From Tridacna crocea (taxonomy: Eukaryota; Mollusca; Bivalvia; Cardiida; Cardiidae): a stretch of 64,000 bases of DNA. Shown in pieces: positions 30,466-40,985 of this stretch; within the stretch, counting starts at the first letter, position 1; every line of letters begins with the position of its first letter. The notes beneath the pieces were generated by a model, which did no database searches, was not told the DNA's origin, and saw only the letters and a program-made list of their open reading frames with translations. The DNA lies in contig OX031065.1 of NCBI GenBank assembly GCA_943736015.1, positions 27,852,427 to 27,916,426 of the forward strand, in the 5' to 3' direction. The position numbers were made by a program, and so were the translations under genes.

Positions 30466-30761
30466 TTAAATATTTACCAAATGACAAAATAATAAACTGA
30501 TCCAAATTCAAAGCATTTGCAGACGACAAAATAAATATGATTCATATTCATTGAATGAAAAAATGAAATTTGGTTTGGGGTTATACTTAAAGCATTCGGG
30601 GAAATAGTAGAAAATGCTGATTACCAGCATTTTCTCCTTTTCTCACAAAATTTCCAAAAGGCTTCTTTCTCAGGATCATTAAAAATCGGGATTGCGTAGT
30701 AAAGAAATCAAAAGGCTTCTTTCTCAGGGTCGTTAAAAGTCGGGATTGTGTGGTAGAGTTA
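30466..30761 (-). mobile_element. Family A element, reverse, A-end duplicated in tandem
   Basis: TTAAATATTTACCAAATGAC, core with GATTACCAGC centre, then two successive A-ends each AAAAGGCTTCTTTCTCAGG to GTAGTAAAG / GTGGTAGAG (unit ~54 bp). Confidence 0.83.
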
Positions 30762-31292
30762 TCTCTTCATCAAATGATCTGGACAATGAAATCCATTAGG
30801 TACCAAAATACTAACCAATACTAAAATGATCCTGACAAGGAAGACTTTTAAAAACATTGCTGAAACACGTCATTTGGTGGCTCCCATCACCTGAGGTATG
30901 CCGAGTGGATGCACACCATCTAAACCAGAATTGAAAGCATGGCTTTAGAAATTATGGGTGGCAAATAAATCTTGTGTGTGATTCCTGTCTGGGCCGCAGT
31001 GGATGCTGTGTGAAAATTGTGTGTGCACACCATTAGATGCAGATGGGGGTGTGGCAAAATTCATATTTCGATTGCTGAGCACTGTATGATGTGTATGCAT
31101 GTATGGTTGAGTAACTAGACATTATTGAACAACTGTAACTGATCTTGAAGCATATTCCAGGCTCAAAATGTTAAAAGTAAGTAAAATGCTCCCTTAGGTT
31201 TAAGGATGAGCAGCAACCAAACAAAAATATGAAGACAGTAATCAGGATTAAAGATGTCTAGCTTCATGGACACTTAACAGGCCTTGGCTTAC
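30762..31292. other. No recognised feature
   Basis: GGCTCCCATCACCTGAGGTA (30882-30901) resembles GGCTCCCATAACCCAAGGTA at 41153, a weak shared repeat. Confidence 0.4.
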
Positions 31293-31336
31293 CTTGTCTT
31301 CTTCTTTCTCCAAGTTTTGCACTGGTGTTTGGAATT
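31293..31336 (-). CDS. Candidate internal exon, function unknown
   Basis: On the minus strand TCTTTTGTTAG precedes a 44-nt segment that ends GACAAG|GTAAGC. All three frames are open. The most protein-like reads FQTPVQNLEKEEDK. Good splice sites but too short to assign. No matching neighbour exon was identified. Confidence 0.25.
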
Positions 31337-31526
31337 CTAACAAAAGACATCCCTCTGGTCGCCTCTAGGATGTTACAATTTATATGTAATATACTACAGA
31401 ATTTAATAACCCTCAGTGTTGCTTCTAGGATTTTCCAAAATGGGGCCCTGGGGCCCCCTCACTTCCAAAAAAGGGGCCCCTTACTCATGAAAGGGGGCCT
31501 TAAATTTGCATTGTTCTTTTTGTGTC

Positions 31527-31820
31527 TTAACCCTTTCCCAAAAAATCCCTGGTTTTTACGGGTCTGAAAGAGTAGCGTTTTGAAAACATTGTGGGAAAAG
31601 GAGAAAACACTTGTAACCAGCATTTTCTCCTTTTCCCACAATGTTTTCTACCCTATCATAGACAGAAATCATCTTTTCAGCAAGATTTGAATTGTTTAGT
31701 TAGTTTAAACATATTTTATTGTCAAGTATTTTACAACAATAGAATTTACAGTTGAATTGTCGTCTGCAAATGCTTTCAATTTGGTCTAGTCCAAAAACTT
31801 GTCGTTTGGGAAAGGGTTAA
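31527..31820 (+). mobile_element. Family A element, forward, with 57-bp insertion
   Basis: TTAACCCTTTCCCAAAAAAT to GTTTGGGAAAGGGTTAA; same subtype as 2836. Core good except ACACTTG on the left. Confidence 0.93.
31695..31751. mobile_element. 57-bp insert with 8-bp target duplication
   Basis: Flanked by TTGAATTG on both sides (31687-31694, 31752-31759). On the minus strand it ends CAATAAAATATGTTTAAAC, which could be a short retroelement 3' tail. Confidence 0.65.
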
Positions 31821-32420
31821 ACACAGACTGCACTGCATACCCATTCTCCGTATTTTCAAGCCACGGCCATTCGGTCAGCCAGGAATCTTGAAACAGTTTC
31901 GTCTTTTTCTGTTTGCTTGGTCCATCATTATTTTGACCTTGTGTCGAATTTTCTATTGTCAGATTCATTAATCACATCAACACTACCATTATTTCCTTCA
32001 GAAACCGTCGGTGGTTCCTCGGCACTATGTACAGTCAGTTGCCTTACCGAAGTTAAAATCAAATAATGTCCGCTTCATTTTATTTTTTGAAAATTCGTAC
32101 GATAGAACTCAACAATCTTGAACACGATCAATGACGCATGAGGTCAAGGTTATCGAATCATAATACGAAGACGGTGATTGGCTGAAAATGAAGCTAAATC
32201 AACTTTCAAATCAACCGCTGTCCTCGATACACAATAATGGCGGATAGCTTCATAGTATGGTGGCACACCGATCTTTTTTTAGCCTGGCGCACCTGACGGC
32301 GAAAATTGCGGGAAGCTATGTAATCGTGCGGCATGAGGGGCGCACACCAATGATTTTTTTTGCGCCAATCCTGTAATTTTCGCGGGATTCCCGCAATCCC
32401 GCGTCCTAGAAGCAACACTG

Positions 32421-32640
32421 AACCCTTTACCAAACAATCCCTGGTTTTTACGACCCTGAGAGACCCTGAAGCCTCTGGAAAACATTGTGGGAAAAGGAGA
32501 AAATGCTGGTTACATTTTCTCCTTTTCCCACAATGTTTTCTTCCCTGCTGGAAACAAGTTTCAATTTTTGAGTTGCATTTGTTGTCTGCAAGTGCTTTCA
32601 GTTTGGACCAGTGTAATGTTTTGTTGTTTGGTAGAGAGAT
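32421..32640 (+). mobile_element. Family A element, forward, left end hit by hAT-like insertion
   Basis: AACCCTTTACCAAACAATCC to TTTGGTAGAGAG. Core centre shortened to GCTGGTTACATTTTC. Confidence 0.88.
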
Positions 32641-32777
32641 GATGCTAGTAAAATTTACTACTTTTCTATCTCAACTTGCTTATAAATTTCAGTCCTAATT
32701 CCTGTGCCTGAAAGTTTCAACATGGATTTTTTATTGAAAAAGTAAAGCCTCAGTAACTGCATGCAGATCTCTATGGG

Positions 32778-34206
32778 CATTACCTCCTGCTAGATGGCAT
32801 TCTACAAATACACATCTATCTAATATGGGCATCCTGGATACACAGTCCTCTGCAAAAAATAGTTCTTGAGTTCATGAACAATTCCTGAACTACAGATCAT
32901 GAACAATCCCTTGAACTGCAAATGGCTAGTTCATGAACCGTTTTTGTTCACGAACTTTTGTTTTGGTTCTATGAACTGTTCATGAACAGCTGATGAACTG
33001 TTTATGAATAACAGCTCTTCAACAGTTCCATTAACATTTCAATGAAGTAAGTCTTGAACTGTAAGAGAACCTTTCCTGAATCAAAGTTCATGAACTGGTT
33101 GTGGTGTCTCAGACATTTTCCTATAATGGTAGAAAACCTTAGATCATAAACCCTTCATTCAGTTATGTTGCAGAAGCAAGTAGCTTACAAAGAAATTAGT
33201 GTTATGCTGGTGAGAAAATGACAGGAAACATGGGTATTTGCACTTGTAGCCATGATATAACTAAATACTTTTGTAATTTTGTAAAATGTGTTGTTGAACC
33301 CCCCCCGCCCCCCACCCCATTTACAATAGATATCTGCAAATTACATGACTGAAAGTAGGTTTGAGGTATTACGATCCTAACGCTTCTAGAGATTTATACT
33401 GATACAATATTTTTGCACATTTCTAAACGACCAGAAATATCAATATTTGTCCATATTTTGTTATTTTTTAGAAAAAAGAGGTAATCATTGTCTCCTTTTG
33501 TAATGAGAATAGAGTGCCTAGATTTATAAGTGATAATTCTTAGAAGGAAAAAGTGGCTTGGTCAAAATAGTACAATAATACTCATTTTCAATCTTAGCAA
33601 CTTTTTTTAGGATAATATTCTAGTGGGAATAGCTGTTTTCCATAGAATTGTGGGAATAGCTGTTTTACATAGAATGGTACCACCTTAAATATTTAAGTTA
33701 TTGAACTTCTTAAAGACAGCAACTTCATGAATTGCTCATGAACTTATGTCAGGGTCTATTTCATGAACTGTTAGTAATAGTTAATGAATACGGAGTTCAT
33801 GAACCACCAGTTCAAAAACTACCACTTGACAGTCCAAGAATTTTTGCTATCAGTTCTTGTATAGTTAATGAACACTTCATAAACTGAAAACATATACTGT
33901 GAACTGTTCATGAACTTAAGAACTACTTTTCACAGGGAAAGCGGACTAATTTTTCAAGCGACAACCGTTACTTTGAATTCCAGAATAAAATAACAGTTTA
34001 CACCGAAAAACGCTAACTAGTGCGATTTATTCAGATATGATCAACAAGCAGGTGACCTATGCACCGGCTATTCATTTTTTAAAACAGTCCCTACAGGCTT
34101 GGGTTTGGCTTCAGTATAAGCCCTACTTTTCCCAAGTGTCGGGGAACGGGTGATGCATTATATCAGAAAGGTCGAATCTTCGAAGAATATGACATCGCAG
34201 ACAACG
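32778..34206 (+). repeat. Dispersed repeat, copy 1, split by an insertion
   Basis: GCTAGATGGCATTCTACAAA and ATGGGCATCCTGG (left of the insertion) and GCGACAACCGTTACTTTGAA, GTCGAATCTTCGAAGAATAT, GCAGACAACG (right) all recur inverted at 61320-61672. Confidence 0.6.
32847..33937. mobile_element. Element rich in TTCATGAAC palindromes, 1.1 kb
   Basis: Ends AATAGTTCTTGAGTTCATGA and, inverted, TCATGAACTTAAGAACTACT. Many copies of TTCATGAAC or GTTCATGAAC lie within 250 bp of each end. CACAG occurs at both boundaries (32841-32845, 33931-33935). Interrupts the repeat above. Confidence 0.65.
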
Positions 34207-34412
34207 GCTCTATGGGTTTTTTCTAAAGTGTTTATATTAGAGGAAGCTAGGCTGATCAGACATTTAATTATTGACACTTGACCTAACAAGCTTTGATGAG
34301 AATTCTGTACTGAATTGCAAACTTTTGAATATAACCTGTCTGATTAGAATAGATAATTCCTGCAGGCAATTCCAAATCTAGCAGATTATGAGATCAAAGC
34401 TTGAATTATCAA

Positions 34413-34640
34413 TTAACTCTTTACCATACCACAAAGTTCTAGACGGGTCCAAACTGAAAGCATTTACAGAAGACAAAATCAATGTGGCTAAAAAATTAAA
34501 ACTTGATATAAGAGGGTAGAAAACTTTAAGGGAAAAGGAGAAAATGCTGGTTACCAGCATTTTCTCCTTTTCCATTAATGTTTTCAAAAGGCCTCTTTCT
34601 CAGAATTGTGAAAACCCAGGATTGTTTGGTAAAGAGTTAA
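34413..34640 (-). mobile_element. Family A element, reverse, complete
   Basis: TTAACTCTTTACCATACCAC to TTGTTTGGTAAAGAGTTAA; good core, outer arm bases differ (TTTAAGGG / CCATTAA). Confidence 0.95.
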
Positions 34641-34827
34641 CTGGACTTGTCAAAATTCAACGCATCTGAGACAAGTCATTAATTGTAGCTTACATGATAG
34701 TACTAGAGGGAGTAAAAAAACAATGTGGGAAAAGAACAGAATGATGCTTGGTACCTGCATTTTCTCCATTTCCTGAAGCTATATTTCACAGGGTCATGAA
34801 AATTTTGGCATGTTTGGTAAAGGATTT
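34637..34827 (-). mobile_element. Family A element, reverse, diverged, shares TTAA
   Basis: TTAACTGGACTTGTCAAAAT, core TGCTTGGTACCTGCATTTTC, end TGTTTGGTAAAGGATTTA. Confidence 0.6.
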
Positions 34828-34849
34828 ACTCTTCATCAAAGGATGAATT

Positions 34850-34985
34850 TTAAACTTGCCTACTTTTTGCATTTTCAGACAATGAAATTAACCTGACTCA
34901 AATGATAGGACCTTGATGAGAAAAAAAACATGGAACGAAAGAAGAAAATGCTAGACACCTGCATGTTCTGACCTTTCCTTGCTAT
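34850..34985 (-). mobile_element. Family A element, reverse, truncated by SINE-2
   Basis: TTTTCAGACAATGAAATTAA (B-end) and a worn core AAAATGCTAGACACCTGCAT. Confidence 0.5.
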
Positions 34986-35232
34986 GCCAAGCCCCGGTAG
35001 TGCAGTCTGTGAAATACTTAACTGTAGAAGGGGGATTTTCTGGTTTAAATCCTTAGCTTTCAATGGATTGATGATAGTCATTCCTCTACCAGCGTTGGTC
35101 ATAAATTGTTATGCGGGAAACAAACCAGTGGCTTTTTAGAAATATTGTACTAAGAACTCCAGGAAAGCATGAATGGATGTGGTAGTATAAATAACTGAAG
35201 TGTTGGAAACAGTATTAAACCACCCTACATCA
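34986..35232 (+). mobile_element. SINE-2
   Basis: AAGCCCCGGTAGTGCAGTC head, GGTTTAAATCC B box, CCAGTGGCTTTTTAG and CTCCAGGAAAGCATGAATGG body. Confidence 0.72.
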
Positions 35233-35721
35233 GAACATTTTATTCCCAATGTGTTTTGAAAAGCCTGTCCAACCTAACCTTAGAGCTATGAAAAGAATGA
35301 CTGGAAAAGATCTAACACTTAAGCCTTTAATAGGACAACTGCATACAACTTTTCTTGTATATTAAGCAGGGAAAATTTTTTTTGTCAAAAGGCCTGATTG
35401 CAAAAAAGCACTTTCTCCCAATTTGCCTCAATGTCAATCCTCAACCGTGTTCTAGACTCTAACTTGAATTTATGTTGATTACTTTATGTACTGTGCCAGT
35501 TTATCAAGGGAAATGGGTTTCAACAGTTAACCTTTATGTCAATGCATGTTGATTTATCTGCAGCAGAAACAGTAAACACTGTCATACACTGTACAATTTA
35601 TCATTTGATGACTACTTTCATGTTTCATGATGCTTTTTGCATGCCATAATATCCAGTTATACTATTCCTACTAATATGTCTTTCTCCAAAAAAGATGATT
35701 ACAAAGGGTGACTTGGTACTC
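35233..35721. other. No recognised feature
   Basis: Low-copy AT-rich sequence. Confidence 0.35.
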
Positions 35722-36012
35722 TGAAGCCGAGCTGGGTACTGCAGTTAATAGTGTATAGAACTCAAGCTTTGATTTTGTCCCCGGCTCAGCCTTTTTGCAA
35801 ACGATTGTCATTACAAAAGGATTCATTCCCTCTCTCACCACTGATTATTGTTCTAATGATAATTATGTGAGAAAGCAGCCAGTGGCTTGAAAAGAATGTT
35901 GTGTGGAGTACTGGTAAAAGGCACTCCTGAAAAGCATGGATAGGTACACTTCCTACCTTGATATACAGAAATAATGTTGAAAGCGGCATTGAACAACATA
36001 CAATCAGTCAAT
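35722..36012 (+). mobile_element. SINE-2
   Basis: AAGCCGAGCTGGGTACTGCA head, GAGAAAGCAGCCAGTGGC body, tail ACATACAATCAGTCAATAA. Confidence 0.75.
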
Positions 36013-36062
36013 AATAGTACACTGTAAGCTAGGCTTAGTGTCAGGCAATAGATTTTCTAATA

Positions 36063-36300
36063 CCTCTTTACCTCATGACAGAATTTTGAATGTGCACCAA
36101 CTGAAAGTATGTGGTGTATGTGCACCAACTGAAAGTATGTGGTGTATAGATAAGTCAAAGATGTGGCTCAAATGATGATCTCTGACTTTGATAGAACAGA
36201 AAACATGGTGGGAAAAAGAGAAAATGCTGGTTACCAGCATTTTCTCCTTTTTCCACAATGTTTTCAAGAGCACTTTTCTTGAGGGTTATTTTTCCAAGTG
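36063..36300 (-). mobile_element. Family A element, reverse, with internal tandem repeat
   Basis: CCTCTTTACCTCATGACAGA; core AAAATGCTGGTTACCAGC. The A-end is replaced by unrelated sequence. Confidence 0.77.
36091..36146 (+). repeat. Perfect 28-bp tandem repeat (x2)
   Basis: TGTGCACCAACTGAAAGTAT then GTGGTGTA, repeated exactly, in the B-end of a family A element. Confidence 0.95.
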
Positions 36301-36392
36301 ACTGGCTATCTTTCTCTTGTGCATCAGTAGTGGGGCAAAAAATCACCAAAAAAGCCATTGTGACTCAATGGTTTATAGAAACCACATGCACC

Positions 36393-36480
36393 TGATCACG
36401 ACACAGGCATTTGGATTATGACAAACTTCACTACCTATACATTATATAGGTCGCAAACCCAAACGCCTGTGGGTCACGAG
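36393..36480. repeat. Imperfect foldback
   Basis: GATCACGACACAGGCATTTG pairs imperfectly with CAAACGCCTGTGGGTCACGA. Confidence 0.35.
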
Positions 36481-36693
36481 TCAAATAGCCGCAATACTTC
36501 AGGCTCGTGTGATGAGAGAATACAATTCATGTTAGGAAAAACATATATCTTATGTGAGGTAAACAAAATACAAAAAAGCATGAACTAATAACTATACTAT
36601 AAAACTGAAGTACTTTACTTTGATTCAAACTTTCCTTATTCAATTTATTTCCTGGTGAAAATTGATCACTGAAACATAGAACTTAAAAAGAAC

Positions 36694-36921
36694 TTAATTT
36701 TTTACCATTTAACGAAAAATTCTACACACTTCAAATTAAAAGCATCTGCCAACGATTAATGTGAAAGTAATACAAATGGATCAAGGTCCTTTGACAGGGT
36801 AGAAAACATAGTGGGAAAAGGAAATCATGGTTACCAGCATTTCTCCTTTTCCCATCATGTTTTCTAAAGCCTTCTCTTTCAGGTGTGTTAAAACCAAGGA
36901 TTTTTGTCTTGTAAAGGATAA
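36694..36921 (-). mobile_element. Family A element, reverse, diverged
   Basis: TTAATTTTTTACCATTTAAC to TCTTGTAAAGGATAA; shortened core GGAAATCATGGTTACCAGC. Confidence 0.8.
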
Positions 36922-36997
36922 TATACATAAAAGATTTAACATGATGGATTAGTTCATAAGAATATATACAATTATAACAATATATTGCATTTAAATG

Positions 36998-37242
36998 TTA
37001 ACTCTTTACTAAATGACAAATTTTCACACTGGTCATATTTGAAAGTATTTATGGAAGCCAGACCTCATACTGAATTGGACTAAAATGATGAGACATGTCT
37101 CTTTGAAAGGGTACAAAAGTTTGTGGGAAAAGAAGAAAATCCTAGATACTAGCATTTCCTTTTTTCCCCCATAATGCTTTAAAAGGCTTCTTCCTCAAGG
37201 TTGTTAGAACTCACGATTGTGTGATAAAGGGTAGAGGGTTAA
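36998..37242 (-). mobile_element. Family A element, reverse, diverged
   Basis: TTAACTCTTTACTAAATGAC to GTGTGATAAAGGG..GGGTTAA. Core AAATCCTAGATACTAGCATT. Confidence 0.77.
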
Positions 37243-37315
37243 CCAATCATTTTAAGTTTAATTCTCTTCGTGTAAATGCTAACCATTTTATTGGTTGAAC
37301 ATCTAAACCAACTGG

Positions 37316-37350
37316 GGCACAGTCTCACCTTGATCTACATGGTCCACAAA
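37316..37350. repeat. Family C hairpin right-arm fragment
   Basis: CACCTTGATCTACATGGTCC then ACAAAAGC. Confidence 0.35.
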
Positions 37351-37489
37351 AGCATGAAAAGTTTTAAAGACTTCTTTACAAAAGCATCACATCGGGGTGC
37401 CAATGCTTGGCTGCAATTGCTTTGCGAGAAAAATATATTGAAAAAGGGGACATAACTGTGTCAACTAAAACTGTCGCAAAACAGGCATG

Positions 37490-37535
37490 ATGAAACCAGT
37501 ATACACCCCTCTACTTCAAAGGTGTGGGTATAAAA
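37490..37535 (+). mobile_element. Helentron-like 3' end fragment
   Basis: CCAGTATACACCCCTC, a short spacer, GGTGTGGGTATAA; compare 7872-7933 and 43683-43716. Confidence 0.45.
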
Positions 37536-37576
37536 ATATTTTGAAGGTTATCTGCAATACTTGTATGGGTTTTCTT

Positions 37577-37805
37577 TTAACCCTTTACTCCACAGATACT
37601 CATTTCTACGCATTGCTTGTAGGAACCTTTGGAAAACATTATAGCAAAAGGTGAAATTGCTCGTGACGAGCAATTTCACCTTTTGTCACAATGTTTTCTA
37701 TGCTATCAAAAGGTGTCATATACACATAAGAAATGGCTTCATCCTTTCTATTATTTAGGGTCAATTAGGGATGCCATAGAAATGCCTTATGGGGTAAAGG
37801 GTTAA
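37577..37805 (+). mobile_element. Family A2: TTAA element with CTCGTGACGAG core
   Basis: TTAACCCTTTACTCCACAGA to TATGGGGTAAAGGGTTAA. Palindrome GCAAAAGGTGAAATTGCTCG / CGAGCAATTTCACCTTTTG. Outer sequence differs from the A- and B-ends of the main family, but layout and termini match. Second copy inverted at 61977. Confidence 0.93.
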
Positions 37806-38195
37806 ACAACTTATACAAGACTAGGTTAATTAACTTATGAATGACAGGGATATGAGAAATAGATTGATTTTCAGTGAAAATTCTTAGTTGGAAAAGGGGC
37901 ATAACTATGCCAAAAATACTTTTGATGGTTATTTACCAGCCTCACTTTTGAAGTAAATATCTTCAGTTATAAAAAAGACATTATAAAATGTCAAAGTTTT
38001 TCCACCACAATGATGAAACATAGATGACTGCATAGACAGGGCAATGAAATACCTTATAGGACAACTCCCATATTTTGATCCACATTATAACTAAAGGTAG
38101 TATCAAAGAAATAGGCGAGTTGAAGAAAAGCAACAGTTACTGTTCTTGAATCCTGTATGCTACTGACTGTGCTACCGCGGTTCAGCGCTGCATGT

Positions 38196-38455
38196 ACACA
38201 AAGTTCAAAATTTACATGGAAATTGTACTGTGGGGTTAATTAAAGCACATTTACATGTATATCTAGATCAAGTGGAACTTCAGGCACCTGCATGAGGAGA
38301 AATTGCTCTAGATATCTTTTTGAGTTGTACTATAGTTTTCAAGAGTGTTTTATACATCATCGTTTTTGTAACACATGGTACGCAGAGTTAAAAATTTACA
38401 TTGGAATGGCATAGAGGGTTAATTAGAATACATTTAAATCTAGATCAAGTGAAAA
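38196..38455 (+). repeat. Diverged tandem duplication, ~183-bp period
   Basis: AAAATTTACATGGAAATTG..GGGTTAATTA..TCTAGATCAAGTGGAA recurs as AAAATTTACATTGGAATGG..GGGTTAATTA..TCTAGATCAAGTGAAA. Confidence 0.6.
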
Positions 38456-38543
38456 ATGATGTCAAAATGACAATATGGAAAATGATGAGTCCTTTATGAC
38501 TAGTACTCCCACACCACTTAGAGGCCATAAATGTCTAGTTCCT

Positions 38544-38722
38544 TTAACCCTTCACCAAACAAAAAAATTGACTGCTCCAAATTTAAAGCACTTGCAACTC
38601 AAACATAACTCAAAAATTGAGATTTGTTTCCTGCAGGTATACCAGCATTTTCTCCTTTTCCTGCAAGGTCTTCAAAAGGATTCTATCTCCGGGTCGTAAA
38701 ACCAGGGATTGTTTGGTAAAGG
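38544..38722 (-). mobile_element. Family A element, reverse, left core arm deleted
   Basis: TTAACCCTTCACCAAACAAA, B-end, then TATACCAGCATTTTCTCC and A-end ACCAGGGATTGTTTGGTAAA. Confidence 0.87.
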
Positions 38723-38810
38723 CAAATGACAAAAATTTCAACTTGCCCCAGTTGAAAGTTTTAGCACACAACAATGTGACTGGTACTCAAACTTGGCCTG
38801 CTACACTTAA
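38723..38810 (-). mobile_element. Family A B-end fragment
   Basis: AAATGACAAAAATTTCAACT, CCAGTTGAAAG, ACAACAATGTGACTGG. Confidence 0.45.
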
Positions 38811-38829
38811 TGGAAAGGGACATTTGTAC

Positions 38830-39050
38830 ATTTTGTAAAGTGTCATCTCGGATCAGCCTGAGCAGTCCACGCAGGCTGATCGGAGATTGTACTTTACCAC
38901 TGCACTAGATTTTGTCCTCCGGTACTCTTGCACAAAACAGGAAAGTACGTAAAAATGGAGTGTCATCTACATTTACCCAGCACAGACTGCTCACGCTGAT
39001 CCAAGACGACATTTAACACAAGTGTCTAAATGCCCCTTTGCTTGTGTCGC
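38830..39050. mobile_element. MITE G, degenerate
   Basis: AAAGTGTCATCTCGGATCAG, hairpin GATCAGCCTGAGCAGTCC / CACGCAGGCTGATCGGAG, right end GTCTAAATGCCCCTTTG. Confidence 0.65.
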
Positions 39051-39057
39051 AGGCCTT

Positions 39058-39300
39058 TGGAAGGGAAGAAAACATGGTGGGAGAAAAGCAGAAAATGTTG
39101 GTTTTCCATTTTCTTTTACAAACAAAAATTTTATTTGCACGTCTTACACATCACTGCTTGGACAGGGGTCCACCCTTCACTAAACCTTCATGAGAAAAAG
39201 AGCTTTTGAAAACATTGTCTGAAAAGGAGAAACTCATTTTCAAAATCTTTTCCACCCTTTCAAAGAATAATCTCATATTTGAGCTGGTGGATGAATGTTT
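39058..39300 (+). mobile_element. Two decayed family A fragments
   Basis: AAAACATGGTGGGAGAAAAG with AAAATGTTGG (39070-39112), then CCTTCACTAAACC..GAAAACATTGTCTGAAAAGG (39172-39245). Confidence 0.45.
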
Positions 39301-39362
39301 TGGCCATGGAAATTTTGGCCAGCTAAATGTGTTAAGTAGGATGTTTTGGCCAAATGTTTTTT

Positions 39363-39589
39363 GACCTTTTACAAAACAATCCCGATTTTTATCACCCCTG
39401 TGAAAGAAGCCTTCTGAAAGCATTGTGGAAAAAGGAGAAAATGCTGGTAACCAGCATTTTCTTCCTTTCCCACAATGTTTTCTTCCCTTCCTATAATGAT
39501 TTTCAATTCTTTAGTCACATTTATTTTGTCATCTGCAAATACTTTGAATTTGGACCAGTCTAAAATTTTGTTGTTTGGTAAAGAGTTAA
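39363..39589 (+). mobile_element. Family A element, forward, complete
   Basis: GACCTTTTACAAAACAATCC to TTTGGTAAAGAGTTAA with good core. Confidence 0.93.
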
Positions 39590-39614
39590 TACAGAAATAA
39601 ATTTTATATGCTTC

Positions 39615-39848
39615 CAACTCTTTACCAAACAACTAAATTTTAGACTTATCCAAATTGAAAGCATTTGCAGACGACAAAATAAACATGACTCAAGAATTGA
39701 AACTTTACTTTAAAAGAGTAGAAAACATTGTGGGGGGAAAAGGAGAAAATGCTGGTTACCAGCATTTTCTCCTTTTTCCCACTGTGTTTTCAGAAAGCAT
39801 CTTCTTTTGGGTCGTAAAAGCCAGGGATTTTGTTTGGTAAAGGGTTAA
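39615..39848 (-). mobile_element. Family A element, reverse, complete
   Basis: CAACTCTTTACCAAACAACT to TTTGGTAAAGGGTTAA. Left arm has a G-run insertion (TGTGGGGGG). Confidence 0.95.
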
Positions 39849-40399
39849 GGATACATTTCTTGAAGCAGAAAAGAAAAAAGAAGCCTTCAACTCCCATACT
39901 TCATTAATTTGCATGAGGCACAGACATTTAATACTCCTGAAGAAAATGACATTGAAAATCAATTTAGACACAATAAGTGTTGCTGTGATAAGTGTCTTCG
40001 ACAGAATTAAAGAGAATTAAACATGGCAATGTCTGATCTCCCATCCCCACCATAAGCTGATACTTGCGTAACTTCTCTATTTAACAATAATAAGTATATA
40101 TATATATATTTTATAACATGGAAAAAGTAAGCTAAATACATAAAAAAAACCCAAGATGACAATGTTTCAATTATAGAAATTCCTTAAGAATGGCCAATAT
40201 CTCCATCTAATGCCATCACAAGTACCATATTTCTTCTAATAAAAGCACCTTCGCTAAAAGTAGCTTTCCCACAAGAAAAAAGCTTAGGTCATGATAACCT
40301 TATAAATGTACACAAGCTGATTGAAATGATTATTTATCACATAACCACTCTTATTTTCAGTGTAATATACCCATTATGAATTTTCTTATCTTATACACA

Positions 40400-40690
40400 T
40401 TTAATATCGTGACATTTGTGCGACATCTTTTTTGATGTCATTTTGTACACATTTGACATCATTTCATACAAGAGAAAGATAAAATACCGCGGGTGTATTT
40501 ATGAATGTTTTTGCATCATCTGATCTATATTTTGTGAAATATCGTTATGTGATAAAAAGAATCTGACATTTGTGAGCGTTTGAGATAAAATTTTAATAAA
40601 CTTGCCATGGAAATGTTATTAAGCTCGCCAAAGGCTCGCTTAATAACATTTCCATAGACTTGTTTAATAAAATCTGATCTCGATAGTTAA
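40400..40690 (+). repeat. Repeat H, copy 1, with terminal hairpin
   Basis: TTATGAATGTTTTTGCATC and AGAATCTGACATTTGTG recur inverted at 59664-59905. The right part is a hairpin GCCATGGAAATGTTATTAAG / CTTAATAACATTTCCATAG around TCGCCAAAGGC. Confidence 0.6.
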
Positions 40691-40895
40691 CTCATGTCAG
40701 ATCCTATATATCTGAAGAATTTGATAGACATTTCCTCTAATTTGATTAATATTCCCTCCTAACAATCACTAAAACACCAAGAAATACAAAACTGGACAGG
40801 CTTTTTGCTTTCCGAATTGAAGACAAAATATAGGCGTAGCTCCGAGGAGCTTTTGTTTGCAGAAATATAGTAGATAGTTGGAGTCTAGACTCGTA

Positions 40896-40985
40896 TCTTT
40901 ACCATACAATCCTGAGTTTGAAAGACCCTGGGAAAAGTGGCTTTTGAAAACATTGTGAGAAAAGGAGAAAATGCTGGTATGGATT
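40896..40985 (+). mobile_element. Family A element, left half
   Basis: ATCTTTACCATACAATCCTG through the left core arm to AAAATGCTGGTATGG. Confidence 0.72.

Larger units (their letters stand above)
31414..32420. mobile_element. hAT-like non-autonomous element, 1.0 kb
   Basis: TIR CAGTGTTGCTTCTAGGA and right inverse TCCTAGAAGCAACACTG. AACCCT flanks both ends (31408-31413, 32421-32426). It is inserted at the edge of the family A element at 32421 and itself contains another family A element. The right part is GC-rich (GGCGCACCTGACGGCG, TTTCGCGGGATTCCCGC). No transposase. Confidence 0.75.
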
